A stretch of DNA of 64,000 nucleotides from Pelosinus sp. IPA-1 (GCF_030269905.1 NZ_BSVC01000002.1:36419-100418); one strand, 5' to 3'; positions 16,681 through 25,014 are shown, counted from the stretch's first letter. The notes: generated by a model from the sequence alone, not told the origin. Translations and numbers: made by a program.

Positions 16681-16717
16681 AAACAAAAACAGGGCATACC
16701 AATAACGGCATACCCCA
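16681..16717 (-). terminator. Attenuator of the thiW-thiM leader
   Basis: On the minus strand GGGTATGCC, loop GTTATT, GGTATGCCC, then TGTTTTTGTTTA. It lies about 35 bases behind the TPP aptamer and is the likely off-switch of the riboswitch. Confidence 0.8.
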
Positions 16718-16749
16718 TTTGTACTATAGCCTTAAATCACTATAGATTA

Positions 16750-16840
16750 ATTTCCTACGTTGGCATTATCCAAATCAGGTAATTGGGTCAAAGTTTAGTT
16801 ACTTTTTCTCAGCCTGTCATACAAGCTCCCCAGAGTATTT
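16750..16840 (-). ncRNA. TPP riboswitch (THI box)
   Basis: On the minus strand the conserved THI-box elements occur in order: GGGGAGC, CTGAGA, GACCC, ACCTGATTTGGATAATGCC and AACGTAGGAAA. They form the pyrimidine- and pyrophosphate-sensing arms of a TPP aptamer. It precedes thiW-thiM and should repress them when thiamin pyrophosphate is plentiful. Confidence 0.95.
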
Positions 16841-16850
16841 AATTGTGGTT

Positions 16851-16879
16851 ATTGTATCATAAGTGATACAATTTTTCAA
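16851..16879 (-). promoter_or_regulatory. Promoter of the TPP riboswitch and thiW-thiM
   Basis: On the minus strand TTGAAA (16874-16879) and TACAAT (16851-16856) with a 17-base spacer, just upstream of the aptamer. Confidence 0.7.
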
Positions 16880-17040
16880 ATAAGGCTCTTTTTTAGTTTC
16901 TCATATCTTCGTATAATATCCTAATGTTGCGCTTAGCGTGTTGGAGATAGCCAGTTGGGGAGCTTTAGTTTGGTATGGTTTGGTTGGTACTCTGGATAAT
17001 TGGGTCTTATAATGCAATTTTTTGGCTATTCCTATATGTC

Positions 17041-17087
17041 TTCATAGAAAAAGAACAGACATTACCGGCCTGTTCTTTTTCTATGAA
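17041..17087 (-). terminator. Terminator of the MerR-type regulator gene
   Basis: An 18-base perfect inverted repeat (TTCATAGAAAAAGAACAG and its complement) around an 11-base loop; the T-rich arm follows the core stem on both strands. Confidence 0.8.
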
Positions 17088-17093
17088 AGGGAT

Positions 17094-17897
17094 TTAGCGT
17101 TTCTTTACAGGAAAAAAAATTTGAGTAATATAATCATCTGCAGATTGTGATTCCATTGGTCCTTTTAGATATTGTTCATAAGGAGCTGAGGTAACATCAT
17201 AACCATTTTCATTTATCCACTCAGTGAGTTTAGCATAACTATTTGGAAGGTTGGAGTAAGCACCTTTACATGTAGCCGTTGCACAAAGTCCTCCTGCCAG
17301 TAGTCTAGTATGTTGATTCTGTACCTCAACAGGAAGAGCGACTTCAGTATCATTATTAGCTGGATCAAACTCTTTATCATGATAAATTGACATTGGTGCC
17401 CCGGCAAACTGCATTCCGCTTGAATGGGCTAGTTCAAATAGTTTACCAATGTATTTACAATAATCATCAACGCTCATAAGTTGCCTACTGTACAGAATAT
17501 GCTGAGGTTTGGTTTCAACTAACGTTACTTCAATATCATCAATAAATGACATAATATCAACACCTCTTTCTAAATTTAAAATATCAAACTTTAATTGATT
17601 TTCCAGTAGTTTGTAGTGTTCAATTTTTAATTGGATTTCATTTTTCTTGCTTGTTATCTGATTGAGAATATAATGATTATCGTACATGGAAACCATTGCA
17701 GCTATTTCTTCAAGGGAAAAATGATATCCTTTTAGTCGGTTAATTAGTAACAGTTGGCGAATTTGGGATACCTCATAAAAACGATAACCAGTGTCTGGAT
17801 TTATATGGGTTGGTTTGATCAAACCAATTGTGTCATAGTGTCGCAATGTTCTTGTTGTGACACCACAGATTTTAGAGAATTCTCCGATAGAAAGCAC
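17094..17897 (-). CDS. MerR-family regulator with GyrI-like effector-binding domain
   Basis: A 267-residue regulator. Residues 1-70 form the MerR winged helix (LSIGEFSKICGVTTRTLRHY, then DTGYRFY). A dimerising coiled coil spans about 75-115. Residues 120-267 resemble the GyrI-like/AraC effector-binding domain of BmrR and BltR, which bind hydrophobic drugs. GTG at 17897 gives the standard MLSIGEF start; a TTG at 17909 would place the ribosome site inside the gene. The gene has its own promoter with a 19-base spacer (17945-17975), so it is probably autoregulated. No efflux gene is adjacent, so the inducer and target are unknown. Confidence 0.9.
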   Translation of the reverse strand: MLSIGEFSKICGVTTRTLRHYDTIGLIKPTHINPDTGYRFYEVSQIRQLLLINRLKGYHFSLEEIAAMVSMYDNHYILNQITSKKNEIQLKIEHYKLLENQLKFDILNLERGVDIMSFIDDIEVTLVETKPQHILYSRQLMSVDDYCKYIGKLFELAHSSGMQFAGAPMSIYHDKEFDPANNDTEVALPVEVQNQHTRLLAGGLCATATCKGAYSNLPNSYAKLTEWINENGYDVTSAPYEQYLKGPMESQSADDYITQIFFPVKKR

Positions 17898-17944
17898 TTT
17901 ACACCTCAATTTTTTTTATTATTGATAGCTATCTCTTGTTTTTT

Positions 17945-17975
17945 AGTATAGTACTTTACGTTACGTTAAAGTCAA
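17945..17975 (-). promoter_or_regulatory. MerR-type promoter with 19-base spacer and dyad
   Basis: On the minus strand TTGACT (17970-17975) and TATACT (17945-17950) are 19 bases apart. The spacer holds a near-palindrome ACTTTAACGTAACGTAAAGT. An over-long spacer with an internal dyad is the hallmark of promoters twisted open by MerR proteins. Confidence 0.8.
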
Positions 17976-18041
17976 TAGTTATTTAGCAGTTTATTGAAAG
18001 GTTAAACAACTTTCTAAAGAATACAGTAACTCGAAAAGTCT

Positions 18042-18860
18042 CTACTGTAAAACTTGAAGGTCTCTTAAAATTGATTTCGTAATCTCTCTGGCCTTTCCGC
18101 CGATAGCGCCATCTGAGGCTTGAATATTAGTAGCGAAGAAATATCGATTTCCTTGTTTTTCGACACAGCCGACAAACCAACCTAATATCCATTTATCATC
18201 TTGTAATCCCGAACCGGTTTTACCCATTAACCGCACATCGTCATTTTCTAGCAAAGTTATGTTCTTTTTCACAATAGCTACATTTTGGGGGGAAACCGGT
18301 AATTGATTCGCATATAGTCTGTGTAATAAATCCACTTGTTCCCGGGCTGAAATCTGCAATGAAGATCTTAACCAAAATGTGGTCAAACCGCCAGAAGTGT
18401 TGCGGTTCCCGTATTCTATCTTATCAATAAATGTCTGCATTCTTTCAGTTCCAATTCGTGTGGCAAGTTCTTGAAAGTACCAGACTACGGAATCCCTCGT
18501 AGCAGACGCCAAGGTTTGATCATGGTTCCAGCTCGGAAATGTATATTGGGTTCCATTCCATTTAAATAAAGTGTATACGTCTTCTTGATCTAAGACGCCG
18601 GTTTCCAATCCAGCGAGTGAATTATAAATTTTAAAGGTGGAACAGGGTGACAATTGTTTTACACTTTGCGGTTCGTTGAAGACTATGTACTGATCATTAG
18701 CCTCATCATACATAACAAACGTTCCAGTGGTAAATCCTTCAAAGTACTTTCCAAAGTCTTCTCTTGTCGTTACAGTCGCCGCATTTGCGTTAGTCATTAA
18801 GCCTGAATTAACAAGAATAACAGTAAGTAATACTAAAAACCATTTTTTCACTTTAAACAT
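18042..18860 (-). CDS. Class D (OXA-type) beta-lactamase
   Basis: A 272-residue secreted serine beta-lactamase. A signal peptide (cleavage near ANA-AT, residues 25-28) is followed by Ser74-Thr-Phe-Lys77 (catalytic Ser and the Lys that is carbamylated in class D), a SVV motif after LASATRD, YGN, and KTGSG near residue 215. FWLRSSLQIS carries the conserved Trp. It resembles Gram-positive class D enzymes of the Bacillus type. Two Bla operators lie in its promoter and blaR1-blaI follow upstream in the same direction, so it should be penicillin-inducible. Activity spectrum cannot be read from sequence. Confidence 0.92.
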   Translation of the reverse strand: MFKVKKWFLVLLTVILVNSGLMTNANAATVTTREDFGKYFEGFTTGTFVMYDEANDQYIVFNEPQSVKQLSPCSTFKIYNSLAGLETGVLDQEDVYTLFKWNGTQYTFPSWNHDQTLASATRDSVVWYFQELATRIGTERMQTFIDKIEYGNRNTSGGLTTFWLRSSLQISAREQVDLLHRLYANQLPVSPQNVAIVKKNITLLENDDVRLMGKTGSGLQDDKWILGWFVGCVEKQGNRYFFATNIQASDGAIGGKAREITKSILRDLQVLQ

Positions 18861-18929
18861 CCTTTCGTTTTGTTATTTTTATTGAATAGGTACCTTAGTT
18901 TGCAGCAGCTCTTTTAAAATTTAATGGAT

Positions 18930-18980
18930 TACAATTGTAGTCGATATCTAAATATTACACTTGTAATCATAGAGTGTCAA
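18930..18980 (-). promoter_or_regulatory. Promoter of the class D beta-lactamase with two Bla operators
   Basis: On the minus strand TTGACA (18975-18980), 17 bases, TAATAT (18952-18957). Two TACA-NN-TGTA dyads occur: 18956-18965 (TACACTTGTA) between the boxes and touching the -10, and 18930-18939 (TACAATTGTA) downstream. They match the BlaI/MecI operator pattern. Confidence 0.85.
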
Positions 18981-19062
18981 GCTAGATATTTCTATAAAAA
19001 GTGGTTCGAATAGTCAAGCCTTTAAAACTATAAGAAGAGGAGGGGAGTAGACTACATTATAG

Positions 19063-19107
19063 GAAAAAAGCGTGGGGTTATATTATAAATTACCCCCACG
19101 CTTTTTA
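19063..19107 (-). terminator. Terminator of blaI-blaR1
   Basis: AAAAAGCGTGGGG and CCCCACGCTTTTT pair around an AT-rich loop. Confidence 0.85.
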
Positions 19108-19111
19108 ATCT

Positions 19112-20899
19112 TTATAAAATATTTTTATCTTTAAGAATCGATAACGTTATATTTTTGGCATTAATTCCTTCAGTTTTCTCTTTTCCTTGAATATTTGTTG
19201 CAAAGATATAAGTCTTACCGTTATTTTCTACATACCCTACAAACCACCCGTTGATACTATTACCATTTACGGTTCCGGTACCAGTTTTCCCATATAAAAT
19301 TACTTTGTCCTGCTCCGAAATTTTGATGATTTTCTTGACGACATCGATGTTTTTTCGAGAAAAAGGCATGTCATAGGTACATAGCTTTTTAAGCATCTCC
19401 ACCTGTTCTAGAGGGGAGATTTTTAATGAAGATTCAACCCAGAAATCACTAATGTCACCAGAAAGATCATAGTTCCCGTATCTAATTTGTTTTAAATAGT
19501 CCTCAATTTGAGTTTTACCCACCATTGAGTCAACCTTCTGGAAGTACCAGTTCACAGAAAATGCAATTGCTGATGCCAGTGTCTGATCTTTGTTCCAACG
19601 TTCGAAGGAATACATGGTCCCATCCCACTCCAATGGAGTATTTTCATTCATTAGAACTCCAGTCTCAAGTCCGACTAAAGAACTGACAATCTTATACGTT
19701 GAATCTGGAGATATACGCTTCTTGCTATCGTCGTAATTAAAAATTTGATAGTGGTTCTTTTCCATGTCAAGTAATACAAAGGATCCGTCATAACCTTGAA
19801 AATAATTGCTCAAATCTTCAGAAGAAATGCTTTGATTTAGCTGCAAACTTCCTGTAGAATCTGCACTAGATGTTTCCTTTGCATTAGTTAAGATAAAACA
19901 TCCAATCAGTAAAAACAGAAGCATTTTCCAGATAACCCCGCTTACAGTTCCTTTTTTATACGAAGCGATCATGGCCACTCTTTTTCTAATATGGTTTTTA
20001 CCACTTGCCAACCCGGCTATCGTGTAATCGTAAGCTGAATAGGAGTATCTTTCGAGAAAAGATATAATTGCGGCGCCATAACTTTTGTATTCATCAGGCT
20101 TTAGAGTGGAAAGTACATAAGCATCGCAAGCTAATTCTCGATCCTGCCGCATTTGATAAAAGGCATACCAGATTAGTGGGTTAAACCAATGGATAATTTG
20201 CAGAAAGGATGTAATCCAATTTATGTAAAGATCTCTGCGTTGTAGGTGGGCTAATTCATGTAACAGAATGAATCGTAACTCAGTTTTGCTTACATTATCT
20301 ATGGTGCCAGTCGGTAGTATAATATACGGCCTAGTTGCTCCCACGACCATCGGGCTTCGGATTACTGGTGATTCAACTAACACTGGATTGACCTTGATAT
20401 TTATTGTCTGCTTACATTCCTCAAGCAATTTTAAAACACAGCTATCATTTACTTTGAGGCTGTGTTTTATCATACGTTTCAGCTTAGTGGTAATGCTAAT
20501 GGTATAAGCGGTTAGGCTTAGTACTCCAATCAACCAGACCAGAAATAAAATTGTATCCCTAGAATTGAGGAAAGTCCTGTTTACCGATAGGGAATAATCT
20601 TCACTGATGGTTCCTATTAGCGGCGAATTGTTATTGGCATTACGGTTTGTCTGCTTATTATCTTGGATCTCAAAGTAATTGCCTACTAAGGCCTGATTAA
20701 AGACGTTGAAAACGCTTAAGGAGCTTTCAGGTGCATAAGGAATTAATAACTTCAAGATCAGAAAAAACCATACAAGGTACTGCCAACTAGCGCCTAATTT
20801 ATTCTTAAAGACGAATCGAAGCATCATGATGAATCCTATCAAAATGCTTCCCATAAGTGAAGAATCTAGTAGCCAAGTAATAAAGGAATTCAGTCCCAC
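19112..20899 (-). CDS. blaR1: BlaR1-type signal-transducing metalloprotease with class D sensor domain
   Basis: A 595-residue sensor protease. The N-terminal part has several membrane helices and an M56 zinc-protease domain with HELAH at about residues 214-218. After another helix (about 320-340) comes an extracellular penicillin-binding sensor from about 355. The sensor keeps STYK (about residue 398), SVNWYFQ, YGN and KTGTG, so beta-lactams should acylate it. The family then cleaves BlaI and derepresses the lactamase. The gene lies 13 bases behind blaI and shares its promoter. The sensor and the adjacent lactamase are visibly related (both with GLETGVL, SLKISPLEQV or SLQISAREQV). Confidence 0.93.
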   Translation of the reverse strand: MGLNSFITWLLDSSLMGSILIGFIMMLRFVFKNKLGASWQYLVWFFLILKLLIPYAPESSLSVFNVFNQALVGNYFEIQDNKQTNRNANNNSPLIGTISEDYSLSVNRTFLNSRDTILFLVWLIGVLSLTAYTISITTKLKRMIKHSLKVNDSCVLKLLEECKQTINIKVNPVLVESPVIRSPMVVGATRPYIILPTGTIDNVSKTELRFILLHELAHLQRRDLYINWITSFLQIIHWFNPLIWYAFYQMRQDRELACDAYVLSTLKPDEYKSYGAAIISFLERYSYSAYDYTIAGLASGKNHIRKRVAMIASYKKGTVSGVIWKMLLFLLIGCFILTNAKETSSADSTGSLQLNQSISSEDLSNYFQGYDGSFVLLDMEKNHYQIFNYDDSKKRISPDSTYKIVSSLVGLETGVLMNENTPLEWDGTMYSFERWNKDQTLASAIAFSVNWYFQKVDSMVGKTQIEDYLKQIRYGNYDLSGDISDFWVESSLKISPLEQVEMLKKLCTYDMPFSRKNIDVVKKIIKISEQDKVILYGKTGTGTVNGNSINGWFVGYVENNGKTYIFATNIQGKEKTEGINAKNITLSILKDKNIL

Positions 20900-20912
20900 A
20901 AAGAGTCCTCCT

Positions 20913-21287
20913 TTATTTTGTCTTTTGATCTAAGATACGTTTTAGTTCGGCTATATCTTCTTTTGATAATTCTTGTTCTTCTAAAAAATTGGCAAACATA
21001 ACGTTAAAGGCGCCAGAGAATACCTTTTCTAAAAAAGACTTGCTTTCTGCTTTTACACATTCATCCTCTGCGACCAGAGGGTAATAAAGGTATGCGCGGC
21101 CATCCTTATTAAAAGCAATTGCTTTTTTCTTTACCAATCTCCCAAGTAGTGTTTTAATTGTCTTAGGCTTCCAGGACTTAATACCATCAAATTTGTTAAT
21201 GACTTCATTAGCAGTAAGTGGTGCAGAGGTCCATAAGATCTTCATGACTTGCCATTCCATGTCGGAGATCTGTGGCAAATTTTTCAT
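20913..21287 (-). CDS. blaI: BlaI/MecI-type repressor
   Basis: A 124-residue winged-helix repressor: ISDMEWQVMKILWTSAPLTANEVI, then WKPKTIKTLLGRLVKKKAIAF and GRAYLYYPLV, followed by a helical dimerisation and cleavage region. It represses the blaI-blaR1 and lactamase promoters until BlaR1 cuts it. The ATG at 21287 is preferred over an in-frame GTG at 21296 because AGAGGTG lies six bases upstream. Confidence 0.94.
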   Translation of the reverse strand: MKNLPQISDMEWQVMKILWTSAPLTANEVINKFDGIKSWKPKTIKTLLGRLVKKKAIAFNKDGRAYLYYPLVAEDECVKAESKSFLEKVFSGAFNVMFANFLEEQELSKEDIAELKRILDQKTK

Positions 21288-21306
21288 TGATTTCACCTCT
21301 CAGGAT

Positions 21307-21356
21307 TACAAGTGTAGTTTTATAATTATATTAACTTTTTCTTATTGCGCTGTCAA
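21307..21356 (-). promoter_or_regulatory. Promoter of blaI-blaR1 with Bla operator
   Basis: On the minus strand TTGACA (21351-21356), 17 bases, TAATAT (21328-21333). A TACA-AG-TGTA dyad (21307-21316) sits just downstream of the expected transcription start. Confidence 0.82.
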
Positions 21357-21498
21357 AATAATATTTATCAACAACCTGCAAATTTTATAATTTGGCAGGA
21401 TGCCTGTCTTAGTATAGGGAATATGTCAAATGCTACATCTTGATCTATTCCCTTGAAAAGATGAACCTTTATCTTTATTAAGAATTGGAGGTTGCTCA

Positions 21499-22260
21499 AT
21501 GAATTTGTTAACTTTAACTAAGGAAAATTTAGCACAAGAACATATTTGCTGTGCCATTGCAGATAAAAAAAACGCAGTAGGTATAGCAAGAAAAAAAGAG
21601 TGGCTTACCAATCGATTTCAGGATGGATTGGTTTTCCGGAAAGCTGATGTTCGGGGCAAGGTATTTATTGAATATTTACCTGCTGAAAATGCCTGGTGCC
21701 CCATTGATGCGGATGGGTATATGTTCATCAATTGTTTTTGGGTAGCAGGACGTTATCAGCACCAAGGATATGGCGCTGAACTATTGAATTCGTGTTTACT
21801 TGATTCGGCAGGAAAAAAAGGGATTGTTATTATTTCAAGTGCAAAAAAGAGGCCATATCTTTCAGACAAGGCTTATCTATTGAAAAAGGGGTTTGAAGTC
21901 GCCGATACATCTGCTCCCTACTTCGAGTTATTAGTCAAGCGGCTACAAAATGACCCTATAATGCCTAAGTTTAAAGATACCGTAAATAGTTCAGCCTTTA
22001 ATCATAATCTAGGGTTAACCGTGCAGTACACCGACCAATGTCCTTTCGTTGATTACTATGTTCAAAGAGAACTGGATATGATCGGTGAGGAATTTGATAT
22101 TCCTATACACCGCATTAAGCTGGAAAGTAGGGAACAGGCTCAGAAATCCTCGGCTGTGTTTACAACCTATAGTGCTTTTTATAATGGTAAATTTTTGACT
22201 CACGAAATACTTTCCAAAGTAAAGTTTAGTAAGTTGTGGGAAAAAATAAAAAATGTCTAA
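21499..22260 (+). CDS. GNAT acetyltransferase with YoaP-like C-terminal domain
   Basis: A 253-residue protein. Residues 1-150 are a GNAT fold; the acetyl-CoA loop reads RYQHQGYGAELL. The rest, with QYTDQCPFVDYYVQ and a tail around FLTHEILSKVKFSKLWEK, matches the C-terminal domain of Bacillus YoaP. The substrate is unknown. GGAGG precedes the ATG. It is followed 47 bases later by a small gene that is probably co-transcribed. Confidence 0.82.
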   Translation: MNLLTLTKENLAQEHICCAIADKKNAVGIARKKEWLTNRFQDGLVFRKADVRGKVFIEYLPAENAWCPIDADGYMFINCFWVAGRYQHQGYGAELLNSCLLDSAGKKGIVIISSAKKRPYLSDKAYLLKKGFEVADTSAPYFELLVKRLQNDPIMPKFKDTVNSSAFNHNLGLTVQYTDQCPFVDYYVQRELDMIGEEFDIPIHRIKLESREQAQKSSAVFTTYSAFYNGKFLTHEILSKVKFSKLWEKIKNV

Positions 22261-22307
22261 TTTTATCATTAGATAAACAGTATTACGAATTAAGAGGTGT
22301 GAGGTTT

Positions 22308-22559
22308 ATGAGTGGGTATTTTAAAATTGCTGTTGTAGAAAATGAGTTTGAGGCACAGTTACTTCAGTCTATTTTGGATGAACAAGGTATAGTGTATTAC
22401 TTAAAGTCGTACTATGATATTGCTTATGATGGTTTATTCCAAAAAACGAAAGGATGGGGATCCGTCTATGCGCCGGAAAATTATAAAGAAGTAATCTTAG
22501 AGATTATTGCAGGAATTAGAAATCAATCATTCTCTGAGACTAGTACGAATAAAGGATGA
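22308..22559 (+). CDS. Small DUF2007-like protein
   Basis: An 83-residue protein with the DUF2007 (putative signal-transducing) pattern: a strand, then NEFEAQLLQSILDEQGI, an internal loop, and GSVYAPENYKEVILEII. Function unknown. The ATG at 22308 follows GAGGT by five bases; a longer frame starting inside the previous gene is less likely. Confidence 0.65.
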   Translation: MSGYFKIAVVENEFEAQLLQSILDEQGIVYYLKSYYDIAYDGLFQKTKGWGSVYAPENYKEVILEIIAGIRNQSFSETSTNKG

Positions 22560-22677
22560 TAAATTAATGAATAAAATGGTAGATGTCACAGGCAGAAAGG
22601 GGGGGATGCTTTTGAGCCTTTAGGCTAAACTCACAGAGCATGATAAAAACTGTTTTAAAAGAGAAGTTTCATTTATG

Positions 22678-22702
22678 AACCGCTAATTTAGCGGTTTTTT
22701 TT
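22678..22702 (+). terminator. Terminator after the DUF2007-like gene
   Basis: AACCGCTAA and TTAGCGGTT pair directly and run into eight T. Confidence 0.85.
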
Positions 22703-22704
22703 GT

Positions 22705-22800
22705 GGAATCAGAAAGTATAACACTTTCTTGATTCCAAGTAAGAACGACTAAGGCTTCTGCCTGTGTCCGAGGACTTGGCACAAGCCAAGTCTTTTCTTA
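22705..22800. repeat. Pair of extragenic hairpins, REP-like
   Basis: First, GGAATCA-GAAAGT and ACTTTC-TTGATTCC (22706-22737). Second, the perfect GACTTGGC-ACAA-GCCAAGTC (22773-22792) followed by TTTTCTTA. Two adjacent palindromes outside genes are typical of short dispersed extragenic elements, but no second copy was seen in the window. Confidence 0.45.
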
Positions 22801-22868
22801 TACAGACAATGCAGACTCTCCTAGGAGAAGGGGATTGCAAAAATAGCATGTTTTGTAGCTTATGATTG

Positions 22869-22970
22869 TTATCCACATAGTTATCAACAAGTTATAACCA
22901 TTTGTTGATAACTAAATTCTTATAATAATTAGTAAAAGATGATTTTTAGAACGTTAGCAAGTTATTCACA
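22869..22970. other. Cluster of DnaA boxes with AT-rich stretch
   Basis: A perfect TTATCCACA (22869-22877), TTATCAACA (22881-22889), TGTTGATAA on the other strand (22903-22911) and TTATTCACA (22962-22970) fall within 102 bases. A weak TTATAACCA lies between. The gap 22912-22950 is strongly AT-rich. The sites are seen; binding is inferred. Confidence 0.7.
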
Positions 22971-23030
22971 GAATTGTTGAAGGGATTCATTATGGATCCT
23001 ATAGAAAAGATGTGCGTATATATAGTAAAA

Positions 23031-23068
23031 TAGCCCGGGAGTTTTCTCAGAAAGAAAACTTCCGGGCA
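23031..23068 (-). terminator. Terminator of xpt-pbuX
   Basis: On the minus strand GCCCGGAAGTTTTC and GAAAACTCCCGGGC around a seven-base loop, followed by TATTTTAC. Confidence 0.8.
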
Positions 23069-23100
23069 TCTTCAAGGATGATTTATTTTAAAAAACTAAT

Positions 23101-24384
23101 TTAAGAAGTAGGCTGATCTTTTTTTTGTCCCATGTTCAGGATAATATTTAAAATTACGGCCGTTAGTGCACCTGTTACAATTCCATTCTCAAAAAACATT
23201 TTTAGTAATGGTGGAAATTTAACAAAGAGATTAGGAACGACAGTTACTCCTAAACCTAGAGCAACAGAGCAAGCGATAATCAGTAAATTTTCATTGCTGG
23301 AGAAATCAACCTTGCTGAGCATTTTAATTCCCGAGGCGACAACGATTCCAAACATAGCAATCATTGCTCCACCTAATACAGAAGTTGGAATAATCATAGC
23401 TAACGCCGCAAATTTAGGAATGAGTCCTAAGAAGATTAACATGAAACCAGCAACAATCGTTATATTGCTAGTCTTTGAATGAGAAAGTTGTACAAGACCG
23501 ACATTCTGGGAAAAGGTTGTATAAGGGAAAGAGTTAAAAATACCACCTAGGATTACGGCAATGCCTTCGGCTCGATACCCACGAGTTAAATCGGTTTCCC
23601 TTATATTTTCTCCACAAATTTCACCTAGTGCCATGAAAACTCCCGTTGATTCAATCATACTGACAATAGCAACAACAATCATAGTAAGAACTGCACTTGC
23701 CTCAAAAGTGGGCATTCCAAAATAAAAAGGAGTCACCATATTAAACCAGGATGCCTGGGAAACACTGCTGAAAGAAACGTTACCCATTAAGGCGGAAGCA
23801 ATCGTTCCAGCCACTAAGCCTAGCAAAACGGAGATGGAGCGGATAAATCCTGTAGTAAAACGATTTAATAATATAATAAATAATAGCACGCCAAAGGCTA
23901 GAGCAAAATTAGCTAAGGAACCAAAGTCTGGACTGCCCATACCGCCAGCCATATTATTAATAGCTACTGGGACCAATGTGATACCAATAATCGTAACGAC
24001 TGAACCTGTCACAACAGGTGGGAAGAAACGAATCAGTTTTGAAAAATAATTTGCGATGAGTACTACGAAAAGACCGGAGCATATAATAGATCCATACATT
24101 GCTGTCATGCCATACTGGCTTCCAATACTAATCATTGGAAAAACTGCTGTGAAAGTACATCCAAGTACAACCGGCAAGCCAATCCCACAGAATGGATTTT
24201 TCCATGCTTGAAGTAAAGTAGCCAATCCAGAAGTTAATAAATCAGCGGCAATAATATAACCCATTTGTTCAAAGTTTAATTTAAGCGCGCCACCAACAAT
24301 AAGGGGGACGATAATCGCACCAGCGTACATTGCAAGCACATGCTGAGTGCCAAGCAGACATGTTTTGCCCATGGAGTTTTTCAT
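23101..24384 (-). CDS. pbuX: Xanthine permease PbuX (NCS2 family)
   Basis: A 427-residue NCS2 (uracil/xanthine) permease with twelve or more hydrophobic segments. Seen: GTQHVLAMYAGAIIVPLIVGGAL at the start, PPVVTGSVVTIIGITLVPVAINNM, and the conserved SFPYTTFSQNVGLVQLSHSKTSN loop (given here in part) that carries the NCS2 signature. It is expected at the cell membrane as a proton symporter for xanthine. It follows xpt by 24 bases and shares its riboswitch, which is why xanthine is favoured over uracil. Confidence 0.9.
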   Translation of the reverse strand: MKNSMGKTCLLGTQHVLAMYAGAIIVPLIVGGALKLNFEQMGYIIAADLLTSGLATLLQAWKNPFCGIGLPVVLGCTFTAVFPMISIGSQYGMTAMYGSIICSGLFVVLIANYFSKLIRFFPPVVTGSVVTIIGITLVPVAINNMAGGMGSPDFGSLANFALAFGVLLFIILLNRFTTGFIRSISVLLGLVAGTIASALMGNVSFSSVSQASWFNMVTPFYFGMPTFEASAVLTMIVVAIVSMIESTGVFMALGEICGENIRETDLTRGYRAEGIAVILGGIFNSFPYTTFSQNVGLVQLSHSKTSNITIVAGFMLIFLGLIPKFAALAMIIPTSVLGGAMIAMFGIVVASGIKMLSKVDFSSNENLLIIACSVALGLGVTVVPNLFVKFPPLLKMFFENGIVTGALTAVILNIILNMGQKKDQPTS

Positions 24385-24408
24385 AAATAGACCTCCTATT
24401 AATAATGA

Positions 24409-24978
24409 TTATAAAAAATTAACTTGTCCATTTGAGAACGAACCGATTCGAGCTAAAGATTCTACACGATATCCAGCTTGCATTAATTTTTGAGCACCGG
24501 GCTGGAAAGCTTTTTCTATCACAATGCCGATGCCGATTACCTTTGCATTTGCCTGCTCAACAATCGTCGCTAAGCCAGTGGCAGCTTCCCCGTTGGCTAA
24601 AAAATCATCGATAATAAGCACTTTATCGTCCTCTTGAAGAAAGTTCTTGGAGACAATAATGTCATTGCTTTCGCGTTTAGTAAAAGAATAGACTTTGGTA
24701 CAGTATAAGGCCTCATTAGAAACCACCGACTTTTTCTTTCTGGCAAATACGACTGGTACATTAAGGAACAAGCCTGTCATTATGGATACTGCGATGCCGG
24801 AGGATTCAATAGTCAATATTTTCGTAATCGATTCCCCTTGAAAACGGTTAGCGAATTCCTCTCCCATTTTTAGCATAAGTTGGGGGTCCATCTGCTGGTT
24901 TAAAAAGGAGTCAACTTTGAGTAATGAGTCATTTAAAACTTGGCCGTCTGACTGAATTCTTTTTTTTAATAAATCCAT
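24409..24978 (-). CDS. xpt: Xanthine phosphoribosyltransferase Xpt
   Basis: A 189-residue type I phosphoribosyltransferase. The PRPP-binding loop reads [43 protein letters not shown] (in part) and the [18 protein letters not shown] end match Xpt. It converts xanthine and PRPP to XMP in purine salvage. GAAGGAGG stands before the ATG. It is the first gene behind a tandem guanine and PRPP riboswitch, so its supply should fall when guanine is high. Confidence 0.95.
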   Translation of the reverse strand: MDLLKKRIQSDGQVLNDSLLKVDSFLNQQMDPQLMLKMGEEFANRFQGESITKILTIESSGIAVSIMTGLFLNVPVVFARKKKSVVSNEALYCTKVYSFTKRESNDIIVSKNFLQEDDKVLIIDDFLANGEAATGLATIVEQANAKVIGIGIVIEKAFQPGAQKLMQAGYRVESLARIGSFSNGQVNFL

Positions 24979-25014
24979 AAAGCCTCCTTCGTTTTTTCGT
25001 TTATAGGAAAAAAT

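Noticed and set aside
22567-22623. Peptide of 18 residues (ATG to TAG) after the DUF2007-like gene
   Set aside because: No clear ribosome site and no conservation evidence; too short to support.
22869-22970. Chromosomal replication origin
   Set aside because: No dnaA, dnaN, recF, gyrase or rep gene lies in the neighbourhood; the boxes alone do not establish an origin.
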